A DNA stretch of 64,000 nucleotides from Trebonia sp963777905. Its GTDB lineage: Bacteria > Actinomycetota > Actinomycetes > Streptosporangiales > Streptosporangiaceae. A model generated the notes under the pieces. The model was not told the origin of the DNA. It ran no database searches and saw only the letters and a list, made by a program, of their open reading frames with translations. Location of the stretch: the NCBI GenBank assembly GCA_963777905.1, contig CAVZSM010000034.1:1-64000 (forward strand), read 5' to 3'. Made by a program: the position numbers and the translations under genes. Positions within the stretch are counted from its first letter, which is position 1, and every line of letters starts with the position of its first letter. Positions 63,538-64,000 of this stretch are shown piece after piece.

Positions 63538-64000
63538 ATGCGGGCACGCGATGTGGTCTTCGTCAACGGCGTCCGGACGCCGTTCGGCAAGTCTGGGCCG
63601 AAGGGCATCTACGCCGAGACCAGGGCCGACGACCTGGTGATCCGGGTGATCAGGGAACTGCTGCGGCGCAACCCGGACCTGCCGCACGACCGGATCGGCG
63701 AGGTCGCCATCGCGGCCACTACGCAGATCGGCGACCAGGGGCTGACGATCGGCCGCAGCGCCGCCATCCTCGCGGGCCTGCCGGTGACCGTGCCCGGGTA
63801 CGCGATCGACCGGATGTGCGCGGGCGCGATGACCGCGGTGACCACGGTGGCCGGCGAGGTGGCGCTCGGTGCCGCTGACGTCGCGATCGCGGGCGGTGTC
63901 GAGCACATGGGCCGGCACCCGATGGGCGAGGCCGTCGATCCGAACCCGCGGTTCATCGCCGAACAGCTCGTCGACGAGTCCGCGCTGTTCATGGGCATGA
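63538..64000 (+). CDS. Thiolase (acetyl-CoA acyltransferase), 5' part
   Basis: ATG 63538 follows AAGGAG. The frame reads MRARDVVFVNGVRTPFGKSG, the standard thiolase N-terminus, and reaches the nucleophile segment IDRMCAGAMTAVTTVAGEVALGAADVAIAGGVEHMGRHP with the catalytic cysteine about 100 residues in. It runs off the window, so the His and second Cys sites cannot be checked. The enzyme would cleave 3-ketoacyl-CoA or condense acetyl-CoA in fatty-acid metabolism. Confidence 0.92.
   Translation, partial: MRARDVVFVNGVRTPFGKSGPKGIYAETRADDLVIRVIRELLRRNPDLPHDRIGEVAIAATTQIGDQGLTIGRSAAILAGLPVTVPGYAIDRMCAGAMTAVTTVAGEVALGAADVAIAGGVEHMGRHPMGEAVDPNPRFIAEQLVDESALFMGM

Noticed and set aside
1..64000. tRNA, rRNA, CRISPR array, prophage or classical defence genes
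   Set aside because: No cloverleaf, rRNA-like block, regularly spaced repeat array, integrase, nuclease-helicase set or other known defence gene was recognised anywhere in the window.

Overview
The window is high-GC, gene-dense DNA from an actinomycete, probably a filamentous soil type. The family content supports this: mycothiol-type maleylpyruvate isomerase and DUF664 proteins, a large LuxR/ATPase (LAL) regulator, an ECF42-type sigma factor with its DGPF partner, GAF-ANTAR and anti-sigma-like ATPase proteins, a fused trpE-trpG, and many GTG starts and 4-bp ATGA/GTGA overlaps. No rRNA, tRNA, CRISPR array, transposase or phage gene was recognised. Species cannot be named from the sequence.

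Layout. 1-4414 (all minus strand): a receiver-like/FAD disulfide-reductase fusion that runs off the left edge, a cupin, RidA, a CBS-domain protein and a PspA/IM30 protein. 4430-16031: a direct tandem duplication of about 5.8 kb, roughly 99% identical, carrying a PLP Orn/Lys/Arg-decarboxylase-like gene, a 71-aa protein, a GNAT, a DUF664 DinB protein, a PPOX-family flavoprotein, an NTF2-like protein, a methyltransferase and the 3' end of a LAL regulator. Only the right-hand copy continues into the complete regulator (15082-17904). The two copies are decaying differently: the left regulator fragment is truncated and frameshifted, and the right copy has a 1-bp insertion that fuses the PPOX and DUF664 frames.

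18022-29673: regulators and small stress genes. These are a deletion remnant of a small monooxygenase-like gene, YceI, ECF42 sigma with DGPF protein, MarR with a DHA2 efflux pump, a metal-type MerR followed by a 17-aa peptide with seven cysteines, ArsR with an SRPBCC protein, a LuxR regulator, a luciferase-like oxidoreductase, a GH3 lipoprotein, a GAF-ANTAR protein and an anti-sigma-like ATPase. 30336-36768: an AI-2E-type permease, nitroreductase, XdhC-like protein, metallophosphoesterase, mycothiol-dependent enzyme, MaoC hydratase, and a membrane alpha/beta hydrolase. 36765-39189: a tryptophan-attenuated trpEG gene with a complete leader peptide and terminator. 39186-43894: dienelactone hydrolase, XRE regulator, MmcQ protein, and a TetR gene divergent from an MFS transporter with a long Ala-rich loop.

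43961-51817: a purine-catabolism operon on the minus strand (uox, xdhA, xdhB, xdhC, guaD). It would take guanine to xanthine, xanthine to urate and urate onward to 5-hydroxyisourate. It is opposed by a transglutaminase-like gene whose frame runs into guaD. 51980-64000: PPOX protein, phosphotransferase, BioF2-like acetyltransferase, VOC protein, a ThyX-family enzyme, a GATase-like pseudoenzyme, CcdA with a membrane partner, a GT87 mannosyltransferase-like protein, a large membrane protein, PolX, and the start of a thiolase.

Most notable: the asymmetric decay of the tandem duplication, the MerR/17-residue Cys-rich peptide unit, the trp attenuator, and two enzymes lacking key catalytic residues.
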